Below, piece after piece: positions 14,915-22,791 of a DNA stretch of 50,291 bases; the first letter of the stretch is position 1; each line of letters opens with the position of its first letter. Both the position numbers and the translations under genes were made by a program. Source of the stretch: CAMAVH01 sp036500145 (lineage in GTDB: Bacteria; Pseudomonadota; Alphaproteobacteria; SMXQ01). The stretch spans positions 1 to 50,291 of the forward strand of contig DASYCO010000058.1 of NCBI GenBank assembly GCA_036500145.1, in the 5' to 3' direction. The notes under the pieces are model-generated. The model saw only the letters and a program-made list of their open reading frames with translations. It made no database searches and had not been told where the DNA came from.

Positions 14915-16047
14915 CACATCACCTCGATTTCGGCCTGGAGGGCGCCGGACGCCTTGATGGCCTGGAGGATGGAGATCATGTCGCGCGGGCCGACGCCGAG
15001 CGCGTTCAGCCCGTTGACCAGTTCCTGCAGGCTGACGCCCTGCGACAGGATGGCGAGCTTGCGGTCGGCCTGCTCGTCGACCTGCACGTCGGTGCGCGGC
15101 ACCACGGTGGTCGTGCCGCCGGTCGAGAAGGGCGCCGGCTGCGAGACCTGCGGCGTCTCGGTGACGCGGATCGTCAGGTTGCCCTGGGCGATGGCGACGG
15201 TGGAGATGCGCACGTTCTCGCCCATGACGATGACGCCGGAGGACTGGTCGATGACGACGCGGGCGATCTGGTCGGGGGTCACGCGCAGCTGCTCGATGTC
15301 GGTCAGCATGGCGACGATGTTGTCGCGGCGGTCTTCGGGGATCGTCATGGCGACGGTCGCCGGGTCGAAGGCCTTGGCCACGCCCTGGCCGCCGAGGTAG
15401 GCGTTGATGGCGGCGGCGACGCGGTTGGCCGTCGTGAAGTCCGGGTTGCGCAGCGACAGGCGCATCTCGTGCATGTCGGCCATCTCGAAGCCGACTTCGC
15501 GCTCGACGATGGCGCCGTTGGGGATGCGCGCGGTGGTCGGGATGCCCTTGGTGACGGTGGCGGCGGCGCCGCCGGCGCTGAAGCTGTTGCTGGCGGCGTT
15601 GCCCTGGCCGACGGCATAGACCTCGCCGTCGGCGCCGATCAGCGGCGTCACCAGCAGGCTGCCGCCCTGGAGGCTCTTGGCGTCGCCGAGCGCGCTGACC
15701 GTCACGTCGAGGCGCGTGCCGTGGCGGGCGAAGGGCGGCAGGGTCGCGGTGACCATGACGGCGGCGACGTTGGCGGTCTTGAGCGTGTCGTTGCGCACGT
15801 TGACGCCGAGGCGCTCGAGCATGCCGATCAGGCTCTGCTTGGTGAAGGGCGAATTGTTGAGCGTGTCGCCGGTGCCGTTGAGGCCGACGACCAGGCCGTA
15901 GCCGACCAGCTGGTTGTCGCGCACGCCTTCGAAGTCGGCGATGTCCTTGATGCGCGAGTTGGCCTGGGCCGGCGCGGCAGCGCCCGCCGCGGCGAGCAGG
16001 GCGGCGAGGGCGAAGGCGGCGCGGACGATGGAGAGGCGGACGGTCAT
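14914..16047 (-). CDS. flgI: Flagellar P-ring protein FlgI
   Basis: Periplasmic P-ring subunit that forms the bushing in the peptidoglycan layer. The 377-residue protein has a Sec signal peptide (hydrophobic AAFALAALLAAAGAAAPAQA) and then the diagnostic RIKDIADFEGVRDNQLVGYGLVVGLNGTGD. The C-terminus LQELVNGLNALGVGPRDMISILQAIKASGALQAEIEVM is canonical. It is the first gene of the long minus-strand unit and is preceded by a strong sigma-54 element (16099-16113) and several FlbD-like dyads, so this promoter probably drives everything down to 6730. Confidence 0.96.
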   Translation of the reverse strand: MTVRLSIVRAAFALAALLAAAGAAAPAQANSRIKDIADFEGVRDNQLVGYGLVVGLNGTGDTLNNSPFTKQSLIGMLERLGVNVRNDTLKTANVAAVMVTATLPPFARHGTRLDVTVSALGDAKSLQGGSLLVTPLIGADGEVYAVGQGNAASNSFSAGGAAATVTKGIPTTARIPNGAIVEREVGFEMADMHEMRLSLRNPDFTTANRVAAAINAYLGGQGVAKAFDPATVAMTIPEDRRDNIVAMLTDIEQLRVTPDQIARVVIDQSSGVIVMGENVRISTVAIAQGNLTIRVTETPQVSQPAPFSTGGTTTVVPRTDVQVDEQADRKLAILSQGVSLQELVNGLNALGVGPRDMISILQAIKASGALQAEIEVM

Positions 16048-16098
16048 GGCTGCGGTAAATCGCTGTCGGAGGAATCGGGTTCGTTCGCGATAGCTTTT

Positions 16099-16113
16099 GC
16101 GAGGACCGTGCCA
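16099..16113 (-). promoter_or_regulatory. Sigma-54 promoter of the flgI unit
   Basis: The minus strand reads TGGCACGGTCCTCGC, matching TGGCACG-N4-TTGC at all but one base, with GG and GC correctly spaced. The predicted start is near 16087, about 40 bases before the flgI ATG. A perfect FlbD-like dyad lies 83 bases upstream. Confidence 0.8.
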
Positions 16114-16195
16114 CTCGCGCCGATTTTTTAAGCTACTGATATCAAATGGATATTTTGCGGGGATGCGTTAACGGCGCGCGGCAGTTCTCACCGGG

Positions 16196-16210
16196 CGGCA
16201 AGCCCTGCCG
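16196..16210. promoter_or_regulatory. FlbD-like dyad, perfect copy (plus flanking partial copies)
   Basis: CGGCAAGCCCTGCCG is a perfect CGGCA-N5-TGCCG inverted repeat. Half-sites CGGCAAGATTTTCCC (16219-16233) and CGGCAAGGCCTTGGC (16259-16273) follow at intervals of 23 and 40 bases. The cluster is at enhancer distance from the flgI sigma-54 promoter and also upstream of fliX. Confidence 0.6.
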
Positions 16211-16301
16211 AGATTAGGCGGCAAGATTTTCCCGCCCGGGAGCGGCATGGCCGCCGGGCGGCAAGGCCTTGGCAAACCGTCGAAATTCGCGGGTCCGGCG
16301 C

Positions 16302-16316
16302 TTAACCACTTCTTAA
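16302..16316 (+). promoter_or_regulatory. CtrA box of fliX, perfect
   Basis: TTAA-CCACTTC-TTAA matches the CtrA consensus TTAA-N7-TTAA exactly, 57 bases before the fliX ATG. In Caulobacter fliX is a CtrA-controlled early (class II) gene. The kinase CckA that feeds CtrA is encoded at 39623. Confidence 0.75.
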
Positions 16317-16373
16317 GCAAACCGGCGCATTGTCTGGTCTGTCCGTAATCACGCGGCGAGATGTCTTCGCGCG

Positions 16374-16796
16374 ATGAAAATCTCCGATAGCAGTCCCATT
16401 CGCTCCCAATCGCTCCGCCGCCTCTCGCGCGGCAGCAATGGCGCGTCCACGGACTTCGCCAACCACCTGTCCGACGAATCGATCCCGGCGGCGACGCCGA
16501 TGGCCGGTCCCGCCAGCATGGGCGGCGTCGACGCCCTGCTGTCCCTGCAGGAGGTCGAAGACGCGACGACCGGCCGTTCCAAGGGCCTCAAGCGCGCCGG
16601 CGACCTGCTCGAACGGCTGGACGAGCTGCGCCACGGCCTGCTGATGGGCGCCCTTTCGCGCGAAAACCTCCAGGAACTCGCCCGCGCCGTGCGCCAGCAG
16701 CGCAGCGAATCGTCCGATCCGCAGCTCGCCGACATCCTCGACCAGATCGAGCTCCGCGCCGCCGTGGAGCTGGCGAAATACGGCCCGCGCGGCTGA
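16374..16796 (+). CDS. fliX: Flagellar assembly regulator FliX
   Basis: A 140-residue protein of the FliX family, known from Caulobacter to couple completion of early basal-body assembly to activation of the sigma-54 activator FlbD. The sequence begins MKISDSSPIRSQSLRR and has the family core GVDALLSLQEVEDAT, RSKGLKRAGDLLERLDELRHGLL and DPQLADILDQIELRAAVELAKYGP. It is divergent from flgI. Its presence supports reading the CGGCA-N5-TGCCG dyads as FlbD sites. No flbD gene is in the window. Confidence 0.9.
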   Translation: MKISDSSPIRSQSLRRLSRGSNGASTDFANHLSDESIPAATPMAGPASMGGVDALLSLQEVEDATTGRSKGLKRAGDLLERLDELRHGLLMGALSRENLQELARAVRQQRSESSDPQLADILDQIELRAAVELAKYGPRG

Positions 16797-16888
16797 TCGC
16801 CCCCTCCGGCGGCTCCCCCGGCCGGCGGCTTTCTCCTAACCCATTGATCTTATTTATAAACGCATAAGGCATTTGGCCGTGCGCGGCC

Positions 16889-16917
16889 TTGCCGTGGGCC
16901 CCCGGGATTCATATACT
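16889..16917 (+). promoter_or_regulatory. Sigma-70-type promoter of dksA
   Basis: TTGCCG and TATACT are separated by exactly 17 bases, a close match to a vegetative promoter. The start would be near 16924, about 33 bases before the chosen dksA ATG at 16957. This also argues against a start at 16873, which would precede the promoter. Confidence 0.65.
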
Positions 16918-16956
16918 CCGCGCGCTTCTGCGCTTGTCTCTGGGGTGGTGTTCGAG

Positions 16957-17373
16957 ATGTCCGTTACGTTGTCTCCCGATTATCGGCCGTCCGACGACGA
17001 GCCGTTCATGAATCCGAAACAGCGCGAGTATTTTCGTCGCAAGCTGTTGGCCTGGAAGGAAGAGCTGCTCTCCGAATCGAGCGAGACGCTCATGCACCTC
17101 CAGGAAGGCGGCCTGCGCGAGCCGGATCTCGCCGACCGCGCCTCGCTGGAAACCGACCGCTCCCTCGAGCTGCGCACCCGCGACCGCGCGCGCAAGCTCG
17201 TCGCCAAGATCGACGAGGCGCTGGAGCGCATCGAGGACGACAGCTACGGCTACTGCGTCGAGACCGGCGAGCCGATCAGCCTGCGCCGCCTCGAGGCGCG
17301 CCCGATCGCGACCTTGAGCGTCGAGGCCCAGGAGCGCCACGAGCGCCTGGAGCGGACTCGCCGCGACGACTGA
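16957..17373 (+). CDS. dksA: RNA polymerase-binding protein DksA
   Basis: Secondary-channel RNA polymerase regulator that works with ppGpp in the stringent response. The 138-residue protein has the coiled-coil part with the acidic tip (EPDLADRASLETDR) and the C-terminal zinc-finger-like part YGYCVETGEPISLRRLEARPIATL. Only one of the four zinc cysteines remains (YGYC); Thr, Ser and Glu occupy the others. This reduction is common in alphaproteobacterial homologues and is not evidence of decay. ATG 16957 was chosen over a longer frame because the promoter at 16889-16917 lies inside the extension. A strong terminator follows. Confidence 0.93.
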   Translation: MSVTLSPDYRPSDDEPFMNPKQREYFRRKLLAWKEELLSESSETLMHLQEGGLREPDLADRASLETDRSLELRTRDRARKLVAKIDEALERIEDDSYGYCVETGEPISLRRLEARPIATLSVEAQERHERLERTRRDD

Positions 17374-17436
17374 ACAAAGCTGCGGATTCGCCGCGACGGC
17401 TGCAGGTCGCGGCTGAATACGGCGGCATGCGAAATG

Positions 17437-17469
17437 AAAAGGCCGGCATCCGAGGATGCCGGCCTTTTT
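17437..17469. terminator. Rho-independent terminator after dksA, probably bidirectional
   Basis: The stem GGCCGGCATCC and GGATGCCGGCC, with a 2-base loop, is flanked by AAAA on the left and TTTTT on the right. It can end dksA transcription on the plus strand and flgH transcription on the minus strand. Confidence 0.9.
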
Positions 17470-17490
17470 CGTTTCGTCGCGCCGTTCGGG

Positions 17491-18264
17491 TCAGAACGGA
17501 TAGAGGATGTCGAGGATCTGGGTTCCGACGCGCGGCTGCTGCACGTCGGTGACCTGGCCGCGGCCGCCGTAGGCGATGCGCGCTTCGGCGATCTTCTCGT
17601 AGGAGATCGTGTTGGTCGAGGCGATGTCCTCGCGGCGGATGATGCCGGTGATCTGCAGGTCGCGGATCTCGAAGTTCACCCGCACTTCCTGGCGGCCCTG
17701 GATGACCAGGTTGCCGTTCGGCAGCACCTGGGTCACGAGGGCGGCGACCTTCAGCTGGATGGCTTCCTGGCGGTCGATGGTGCCGGCGCCGTTGTTGGTG
17801 GTGGCGCCGTCGATGCCGAGCAGGTTGTTGTTGTCGACCTGGTTCGGCAGGATCTTGTTGAGGTTGGCCTCGAAGCCGAGCAGGCCGCCGACGGCCGAGG
17901 TCTCCGACGTGGCGCGCGAGCGGTTGCTGGCGTTGGTCAGGGCGGCCTTGTCGTCGATGTCGATCAGCACCGTCAGGATGTCGCCGATCATGCTGGCGCG
18001 CTGGTCCTTGAAGAAGGCCCGCGAGCCGGCCCGCCACAGGCTGTTGGCCGGGCGGTTGTCGGAATCGGCCTTCGGCATGGGCAGGCTGACCGGACGGTAG
18101 TTGGGGTCCTGCGTCGGGTTGCTGATCTCGCTCAGCTGCGGCGCCTGGCCGACGTTCTTCAGCCGGTCGATGGTGTTGCTGCAGGCGCTCAAGGCGACGC
18201 CGGCGGCGATGACGGCGAGGGCCGGCAAGGCACGGCGCGGGATGAAGGGGCGAGGGGCGGACAT
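17491..18264 (-). CDS. flgH: Flagellar L-ring lipoprotein FlgH
   Basis: Outer-membrane L-ring subunit, 257 residues. The N-terminus is a lipoprotein signal peptide with lipobox LSAC, placing Cys near residue 28. Diagnostic FlgH sequences follow: SLWRAGSRAFFKDQRASMIGDILTV, QVLPNGNLVIQGRQEVRVN and the C-terminal GRGQVTDVQQPRVGTQILDILYPF. AAGGAAT before the ATG at 18264 fixes the start; a longer open frame upstream is not coding. Last gene of flgF-G-A-H, 23 bases after flgA. Confidence 0.96.
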   Translation of the reverse strand: MSAPRPFIPRRALPALAVIAAGVALSACSNTIDRLKNVGQAPQLSEISNPTQDPNYRPVSLPMPKADSDNRPANSLWRAGSRAFFKDQRASMIGDILTVLIDIDDKAALTNASNRSRATSETSAVGGLLGFEANLNKILPNQVDNNNLLGIDGATTNNGAGTIDRQEAIQLKVAALVTQVLPNGNLVIQGRQEVRVNFEIRDLQITGIIRREDIASTNTISYEKIAEARIAYGGRGQVTDVQQPRVGTQILDILYPF

Positions 18265-18287
18265 GGCGGATTCCTTAGGTTGCCCGG

Positions 18288-19301
18288 TCAGTTCGAGACA
18301 GGGGCGGAGCTGGTGATCTGCACGACGTTCATGCTGGTGACGACGCCTTCGACGACGGTCTTGCTCTGGCTGTTCATGACATGGACGGTGTCGCCGACGC
18401 TGGCGTCCTCCATGGCCTTGCCCTTCGAGGTCAACTGCATGCGCGGCGTTTGCAGCATCATTGTGACGATGCCGTTCTTCAGCACGGCGAGCGGGGAACG
18501 CAGGTCGGCGAGGCGCACCGCCTGGCCGGCGTTGAGGCCGCGCTTGGCCTCCCGGCCGACGAGCTGCGCCGTGTCGGTGATGGTCTGGCGGTTGACCTGG
18601 TCGGCCCGCACCGTCGTCCATTCGATGTCTTCGTTGCGGAGGACCTCGCCGGTGGTGACCCGGCGGTTGAGCACGGGAACCTCGGCCATGGCGAAGGCGC
18701 GGCCCGAGACTGGCTGGCGGACGTCGTCGACCGCCAGCGTGGCGGTGAAGCGGCCGCTGCGTTCCTCGTAGTCGAGCTGGGAAATCTGGATCGCGCCCGG
18801 CGCGTCGGCGGCGAGCTGGATCTGCGGCGACTTGCTGGTCATCTCGATGTCAGCGCGGCCGTTCAGGCCACGGCGCTGCAAGGCCTTGCGCAGGGCGTCC
18901 TCGATGTCGGCCTGGCCGACCGTGCGGCTCGCCCGTTCGACGACGACGCGGTCCGACCAGGTGCGCGGCTGCCAGGCGACGCTGTGGCTTCGCGCCACGT
19001 CGGCGAGGCGCTGCAGGTCGTAAACCGCCTGGCTGCCGGGGGCGGGCGCCGGGGCGACGGCCTCGTCGGTGCGGTCCTTCAGTCCGGCGAACAGGTCGCC
19101 CAGCGTCACCATGGGAGCGCGCACGACGACGCGCTCGTTCATCGGCGTCGTCGCCAGCAGCACGGGGCGGGCGACGGGCGCGGCGTTGGCGATCTGCGCC
19201 TGGGCGCGGGCGGCGTCGCCGGTCGCGGCGGCGAGCGCCAGGCTGGCGCAGGCGCCGAAGGCGATCCTGAGGGTGCGGCGGGAGAAGGGCATGGGCGTCA
19301 T
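18288..19301 (-). CDS. flgA: P-ring assembly chaperone FlgA
   Basis: Periplasmic chaperone for P-ring formation, 337 residues with a signal peptide (IAFGACASLALAAATGDAARAQA). The C-terminal half is the SAF/FlgA domain: VPVLNRRVTTGEVLRNEDIEW, LVGREAKRGLNAGQAVRLADLR and VQITSSAPVS. An extra N-terminal domain of about 150 residues makes it longer than enteric FlgA, as in other alphaproteobacteria. The start may be 19301 or the in-frame ATG 9 bases later. Confidence 0.92.
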   Translation of the reverse strand: MTPMPFSRRTLRIAFGACASLALAAATGDAARAQAQIANAAPVARPVLLATTPMNERVVVRAPMVTLGDLFAGLKDRTDEAVAPAPAPGSQAVYDLQRLADVARSHSVAWQPRTWSDRVVVERASRTVGQADIEDALRKALQRRGLNGRADIEMTSKSPQIQLAADAPGAIQISQLDYEERSGRFTATLAVDDVRQPVSGRAFAMAEVPVLNRRVTTGEVLRNEDIEWTTVRADQVNRQTITDTAQLVGREAKRGLNAGQAVRLADLRSPLAVLKNGIVTMMLQTPRMQLTSKGKAMEDASVGDTVHVMNSQSKTVVEGVVTSMNVVQITSSAPVSN

Positions 19302-19318
19302 CCTTGCGGTCGTTCGGC

Positions 19319-20104
19319 TTAGGCCGTCTGCACCAGGCTGCTCAGCATCTCGTCGGAGGTCTGCACCACCTTCGAGGCCAGCTCGTAGGCGCGCTGGGCC
19401 GTGATCATGTTGGTGATCTCGTTGACCATGTTGACGTTCGAGGTTTCCAGGAAGCCCTGCAGCATGGTGCCGAAGCCGGCGCTGCCCGGCACGCCGGTGA
19501 CGGCGGCGCCGGAGGCGGCGGTTTCCGACAGCATGTTGTCGCCGAGCGACTGCAGGCCGGCTTCGTTGGGGAAGGTGGCGAGCTGAAACTGGCCGACCGT
19601 CGTCGTCGTCGTCTGGCCCGGCAGCTTGACCTGCACCTGGCCTGTCTGGTCGACGCTGACCTCGAGGGCGTCCTGCGGCACGGTGATGCCGGGCTGCACG
19701 GTGTAGCCCTGCGGCGTCACGATGGTGCCGTCCGGGCTCAGCTGCAGCGAGCCGGCACGGGTGTAGTTGGTCGTGCCGTCGGGCATGTTGACCTGGAAGT
19801 AGCCCTTGCCCTGGACCGCGAGGTCGAAGGAGTTGCCGGTCGAGAGCATGTTGCCCTGCTCGTGGATGCGATAGACCGATCCCACTTTCACGCCGGTGCC
19901 GAACTGGGCGCCGTTGGCGACGACCGTGCCGGTGTCCGACGACTGCGAGCCGACCTGGCTGCGCGACTGGTAGATCAGGTCGTTGAACTCGGCGCGCGCG
20001 CGCTTGAAGGCGGTGGTGTTCAAGTTGGCGATGTTGTTCGAGATCACATCGACGTTGAACTGCTGCGCCAGCATGGCGGTGGCTGCGATGTTCAGGGAGC
20101 CCAT
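19319..20104 (-). CDS. flgG: Flagellar distal rod protein FlgG
   Basis: Distal rod subunit, 261 residues. It has the axial-protein N-terminus (AQQFNVDVISNNIANLNTTAFKRARAEF), the FlgG-specific FQVNMPDGTTNYTRAGSL and GFLETSNVNMVNEITNMITAQRAYELASKVVQTSDEML at the C-terminus. Length and all motifs are canonical. It lies between flgF and flgA. Confidence 0.97.
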   Translation of the reverse strand: MGSLNIAATAMLAQQFNVDVISNNIANLNTTAFKRARAEFNDLIYQSRSQVGSQSSDTGTVVANGAQFGTGVKVGSVYRIHEQGNMLSTGNSFDLAVQGKGYFQVNMPDGTTNYTRAGSLQLSPDGTIVTPQGYTVQPGITVPQDALEVSVDQTGQVQVKLPGQTTTTTVGQFQLATFPNEAGLQSLGDNMLSETAASGAAVTGVPGSAGFGTMLQGFLETSNVNMVNEITNMITAQRAYELASKVVQTSDEMLSSLVQTA

Positions 20105-20141
20105 GGCGTTTTCCTATTCTTTTCGCTGTTGTCCGTCGGCG

Positions 20142-20861
20142 CTAGGCGACTTTGGCCAGGCGCGTGACGGCGTCGCGGATGCGTTCGTCTTCGCTGTTGA
20201 TGACCTTCTGCGCGCTCTGGTAGACGCGCGACGCTTCGATCATGCGGGTGATTTCGACGATCGGCTGGATGTTCGAGCCTTCCAGGCTGCCTTGCAGCAC
20301 GTCGGTGTTGGTGGCGGGCAGGGCCGGCGCGTCGGTGGTGAAGAGCCCGTCGCCGGTGCGCTGCAGGCGCTGCTGGTTGTCGAACTGGACGAGCTTGAGC
20401 TTGCCGACCTGCTGCGAATCGGCGGAGACGTCGCCGTCCTCGGAGATGCTGATGCTGGAGGTGCCCGGCGGGACGACGATCGGCTGGTCGTTGCTGCCGG
20501 AGACCACGAGGCCGCGGCTGTTCACCAGCTGGCCCTGGACATTCAGGCTGAAATGGCCGTCGCGGGTGTAGCGCGGGCCCGTCGCGGTGTTGATGACGAG
20601 GAAGCCGTCGCCGCGCAGCGCCACGTCGAGCGGGTTGTCGGTGGCGTTGATGGGGCCGGCCTCGGTCTCGCGGTGCAGCCCGATGTACTTCGGGAACGTC
20701 ATCTGCTGCTGTCCCTGCTGGTCGGTCAGGAACTGGTTGAAGATCGGGCGCTCGCCCTTGTAGCCGGTGGTGTTCATGTTCGCGATGTTGTTCGCGATCG
20801 AATCCACTTGGTTGCTTGAAGCCATCTGGCGCGAGAGGGCGATGATCAGAGGCGATTCCAT
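20142..20861 (-). CDS. flgF: Flagellar proximal rod protein FlgF
   Basis: Proximal rod subunit, 239 residues from ATG 20861 (MESPLIIALSRQMASSNQ). The axial motif VDSIANNIANMNTTGYKGERP and C-terminal NIQPIVEITRMIEASRVYQSAQKVI are present. The frame extends upstream, but the GGAG spaced before 20861 and family alignment favour that start. First gene of the flgF-G-A-H unit, with a strong sigma-54 promoter 48-62 bases upstream. Confidence 0.95.
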   Translation of the reverse strand: MESPLIIALSRQMASSNQVDSIANNIANMNTTGYKGERPIFNQFLTDQQGQQQMTFPKYIGLHRETEAGPINATDNPLDVALRGDGFLVINTATGPRYTRDGHFSLNVQGQLVNSRGLVVSGSNDQPIVVPPGTSSISISEDGDVSADSQQVGKLKLVQFDNQQRLQRTGDGLFTTDAPALPATNTDVLQGSLEGSNIQPIVEITRMIEASRVYQSAQKVINSEDERIRDAVTRLAKVA

Positions 20862-20908
20862 GGGCAGCTCCATTCGGCGACGTGCCGGTTTTCCACCCAA
20901 GTCTTTCT

Positions 20909-20923
20909 GCATTGCCCGTGCCA
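20909..20923 (-). promoter_or_regulatory. Sigma-54 promoter of flgF-G-A-H
   Basis: The minus strand reads TGGCACGGGCAATGC, matching TGGCACG-N4-TTGC except one base at -13. The start would be near 20897, giving a short leader. A perfect FlbD-like dyad lies 64 bases upstream (20987-21001). Confidence 0.82.
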
Positions 20924-20986
20924 GACAGTTTTTCCTTTTAAAACAATGGCTTGTATTTTTGACCGGTCGGCAAGACCAGGTTTAAT

Positions 20987-21001
20987 CGGCAGGCTTTGCC
21001 G
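20987..21001. promoter_or_regulatory. FlbD-like dyad between flgF and fliL, perfect copy
   Basis: CGGCAGGCTTTGCCG is a perfect CGGCA-N5-TGCCG repeat between the divergent flgF and fliL units. It is at enhancer distance from the flgF sigma-54 promoter. It could also act on fliL, for which I could not find a clear sigma-54 or CtrA site. Confidence 0.6.
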
Positions 21002-21139
21002 GGTAAATGCTGCCGGAATTCCGCCGGGCCACCCCGCCGAAACCAAAAATTAACGAAGACGGCCTTAAGAAGAGCGGGTCGGCGCGGCTCTGCGCCGAAC
21101 GCAAATTGCCCGCCCGTCTTAGCCGCCTGCAGGAACGCC

Positions 21140-21667
21140 ATGGCCGACACCGCCGCAGATATGGAGAGTGCCGTTTCGTCGGCCGGGGATGACGACTCCG
21201 GCAAGTCGGGCCTCAAGAAGATCATCCTCATCGTCGTCGCCGCCTTGCTCGTGCTTGGCGCGATCGGCGCGGGACTGGTGTTCAGCGGCCTGTTCAACCC
21301 CTTCGCCAAGAAGGAGGCGGATGAAGCCGCCAAGGCCGAATCGTCGCTGCCGCCGCCCAAGGCCGCCGTCTTCCTCGACCTGCCCGACCTGCTGGTGAAC
21401 CTCAATTCGTCCAACCGCCGGACGAACTTCCTCAAGATCAGCATCAGCCTGGAAGTCGGCAGCGCGGAGGACGTGCAGAAGCTGCAGGCCCTGATGCCGC
21501 GCATCGTCGACAGCTTCCAGGTCTACCTGCGCGAGCTGCGCCTCGAGGACTTGCGCGGCTCGGCCGGCATGTACCGGCTGCGCGAGGACTTGCTGCGGCG
21601 CATCAACGAAGCGGCACGCCCGGTCAAGGTGAACGACGTGCTGTTCAAGGAACTTTTAGTCCAGTAG
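21140..21667 (+). CDS. fliL: Flagellar basal body-associated protein FliL
   Basis: Single-pass inner-membrane protein near the stator, 175 residues. One transmembrane helix (LKKIILIVVAALLVLGAIGAGLVF) is followed by a periplasmic SPFH-like domain with FLDLPDLLVNLNSSNRRTNFLKISISLEV and RLREDLLRRINEAARPVKVNDVLFKELLVQ. ATG 21140 with AGGAA is chosen over a 48-codon upstream extension that has no family support. fliM follows after 18 bases. Confidence 0.94.
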   Translation: MADTAADMESAVSSAGDDDSGKSGLKKIILIVVAALLVLGAIGAGLVFSGLFNPFAKKEADEAAKAESSLPPPKAAVFLDLPDLLVNLNSSNRRTNFLKISISLEVGSAEDVQKLQALMPRIVDSFQVYLRELRLEDLRGSAGMYRLREDLLRRINEAARPVKVNDVLFKELLVQ

Positions 21668-21685
21668 GGCGCAGGATAAAGCCAG

Positions 21686-22786
21686 ATGGCAGACCCCGAG
21701 ACTTCCGCTTCCCAAGACGACGGCGTGCCCCCCGAGGGAGTCGCGCCGGACGGCGCAGCCCCCGCGGACGAGGCGGGCGAAGAAGAAGACATGTTCGCGG
21801 CCATGGGCATGTCGTCCGGCCAGGAGAACCGCGTCCTCAACCAGGACGAGATCGACAGCCTGCTGGGCTTCGACGAGGGCGAGGACGACGGCCCGCGCTC
21901 GGGCATCAAGGCGATCATCAACAGCGCGCTCGTCTCCTACGAGCGCCTGCCGATGCTGGAGGTCGTGTTCGACCGCCTAGTGCGCATGATGTCGACCAGC
22001 CTGCGCAACTTCACGTCCGACAACGTCGAGGTGACGCTCGACAACATCACGTCGATCCGCTTCGGCGACTACCTGAATTCGATCCCGCTGCCGGCCATGA
22101 TCAACGTGATCAAGGCCGAGGAATGGGAGAACTACTGCCTGGTCACGGTCGACAGCGCCCTGATCTACTCGGTGGTCGACGTGCTGCTGGGCGGCCGTCG
22201 CGGCACCGCGGCGCTGCGCATCGAGGGCCGTCCTTACACCACCATCGAGCGCAACCTGGTCGAGCGCATGATGCACGTCGTGCTCGCCGACCTGTCGGCG
22301 GCCTTCGACCCGCTGTCGCCCGTCACCTTCCGCTTCGACCGTCTTGAGGTCAATCCGCGCTTCGCCACCATCGCCCGCCCGGCCAACGCCGCCATCATGG
22401 CGCGCTTCCGCATCGACATGGAAGACCGCGGCGGCCGCCTCGAGCTGGTGCTGCCCTACGCCACCATCGAGCCCGTGCGCGAGCTGCTGCTGCAGATGTT
22501 CATGGGCGAGAAGTTCGGCCGCGACGCGATCTGGGAAAGCCACCTGGCCAACGCCGTGTGGGACACCGAGGTCGAGGTCGAAGCCGTGCTCGACGAGCGC
22601 GTGATGAACCTGAACGAGATCGTCAACCTCAAGGTCGGCTCGCAGCTCATGCTCACCGTCGGACCCAACGCCCCGATCGACATGCGCTGCGGCGAAGTGT
22701 CGATGATGTCCGGCCGCATGGGCCACAAGGGCGGCAACATCGCCATTCAGATCGAAGACACCAAGTTCGACAAGGTCCGGAGATAA
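21686..22786 (+). CDS. fliM: Flagellar motor switch protein FliM
   Basis: C-ring protein that binds phospho-CheY and sets rotation direction, 366 residues. The CheY-binding peptide is LNQDEIDSLLGFD near residue 50, after an acidic Pro/Ala-rich N-terminus. The middle domain and the C-terminal SpoA domain are recognisable (MNLNEIVNLKVGSQLMLTV). It is cotranscribed with fliL and a DUF6468 gene (5-base gap). Confidence 0.96.
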   Translation: MADPETSASQDDGVPPEGVAPDGAAPADEAGEEEDMFAAMGMSSGQENRVLNQDEIDSLLGFDEGEDDGPRSGIKAIINSALVSYERLPMLEVVFDRLVRMMSTSLRNFTSDNVEVTLDNITSIRFGDYLNSIPLPAMINVIKAEEWENYCLVTVDSALIYSVVDVLLGGRRGTAALRIEGRPYTTIERNLVERMMHVVLADLSAAFDPLSPVTFRFDRLEVNPRFATIARPANAAIMARFRIDMEDRGGRLELVLPYATIEPVRELLLQMFMGEKFGRDAIWESHLANAVWDTEVEVEAVLDERVMNLNEIVNLKVGSQLMLTVGPNAPIDMRCGEVSMMSGRMGHKGGNIAIQIEDTKFDKVRR

Positions 22787-22791
22787 ATCCC

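Larger units (their letters stand above)
16048..16373. other. Divergent control region between flgI and fliX
   Basis: This 326-base gap holds no gene I can support. It contains a minus-strand sigma-54 promoter for flgI (16099-16113), a perfect FlbD-like dyad (16196-16210), two degenerate copies starting at 16219 and 16259, a GCGGC-ATG-GCCGC hairpin and a perfect CtrA box for fliX (16302-16316). It is the densest control region in the window. Confidence 0.75.

Noticed and set aside
16259..16273. Sigma-54 promoter for fliX (CGGCAAGGCCTTGGC)
   Set aside because: Three departures from consensus; the exact CtrA box closer to fliX is a better explanation. Treated as a partial FlbD-like site.
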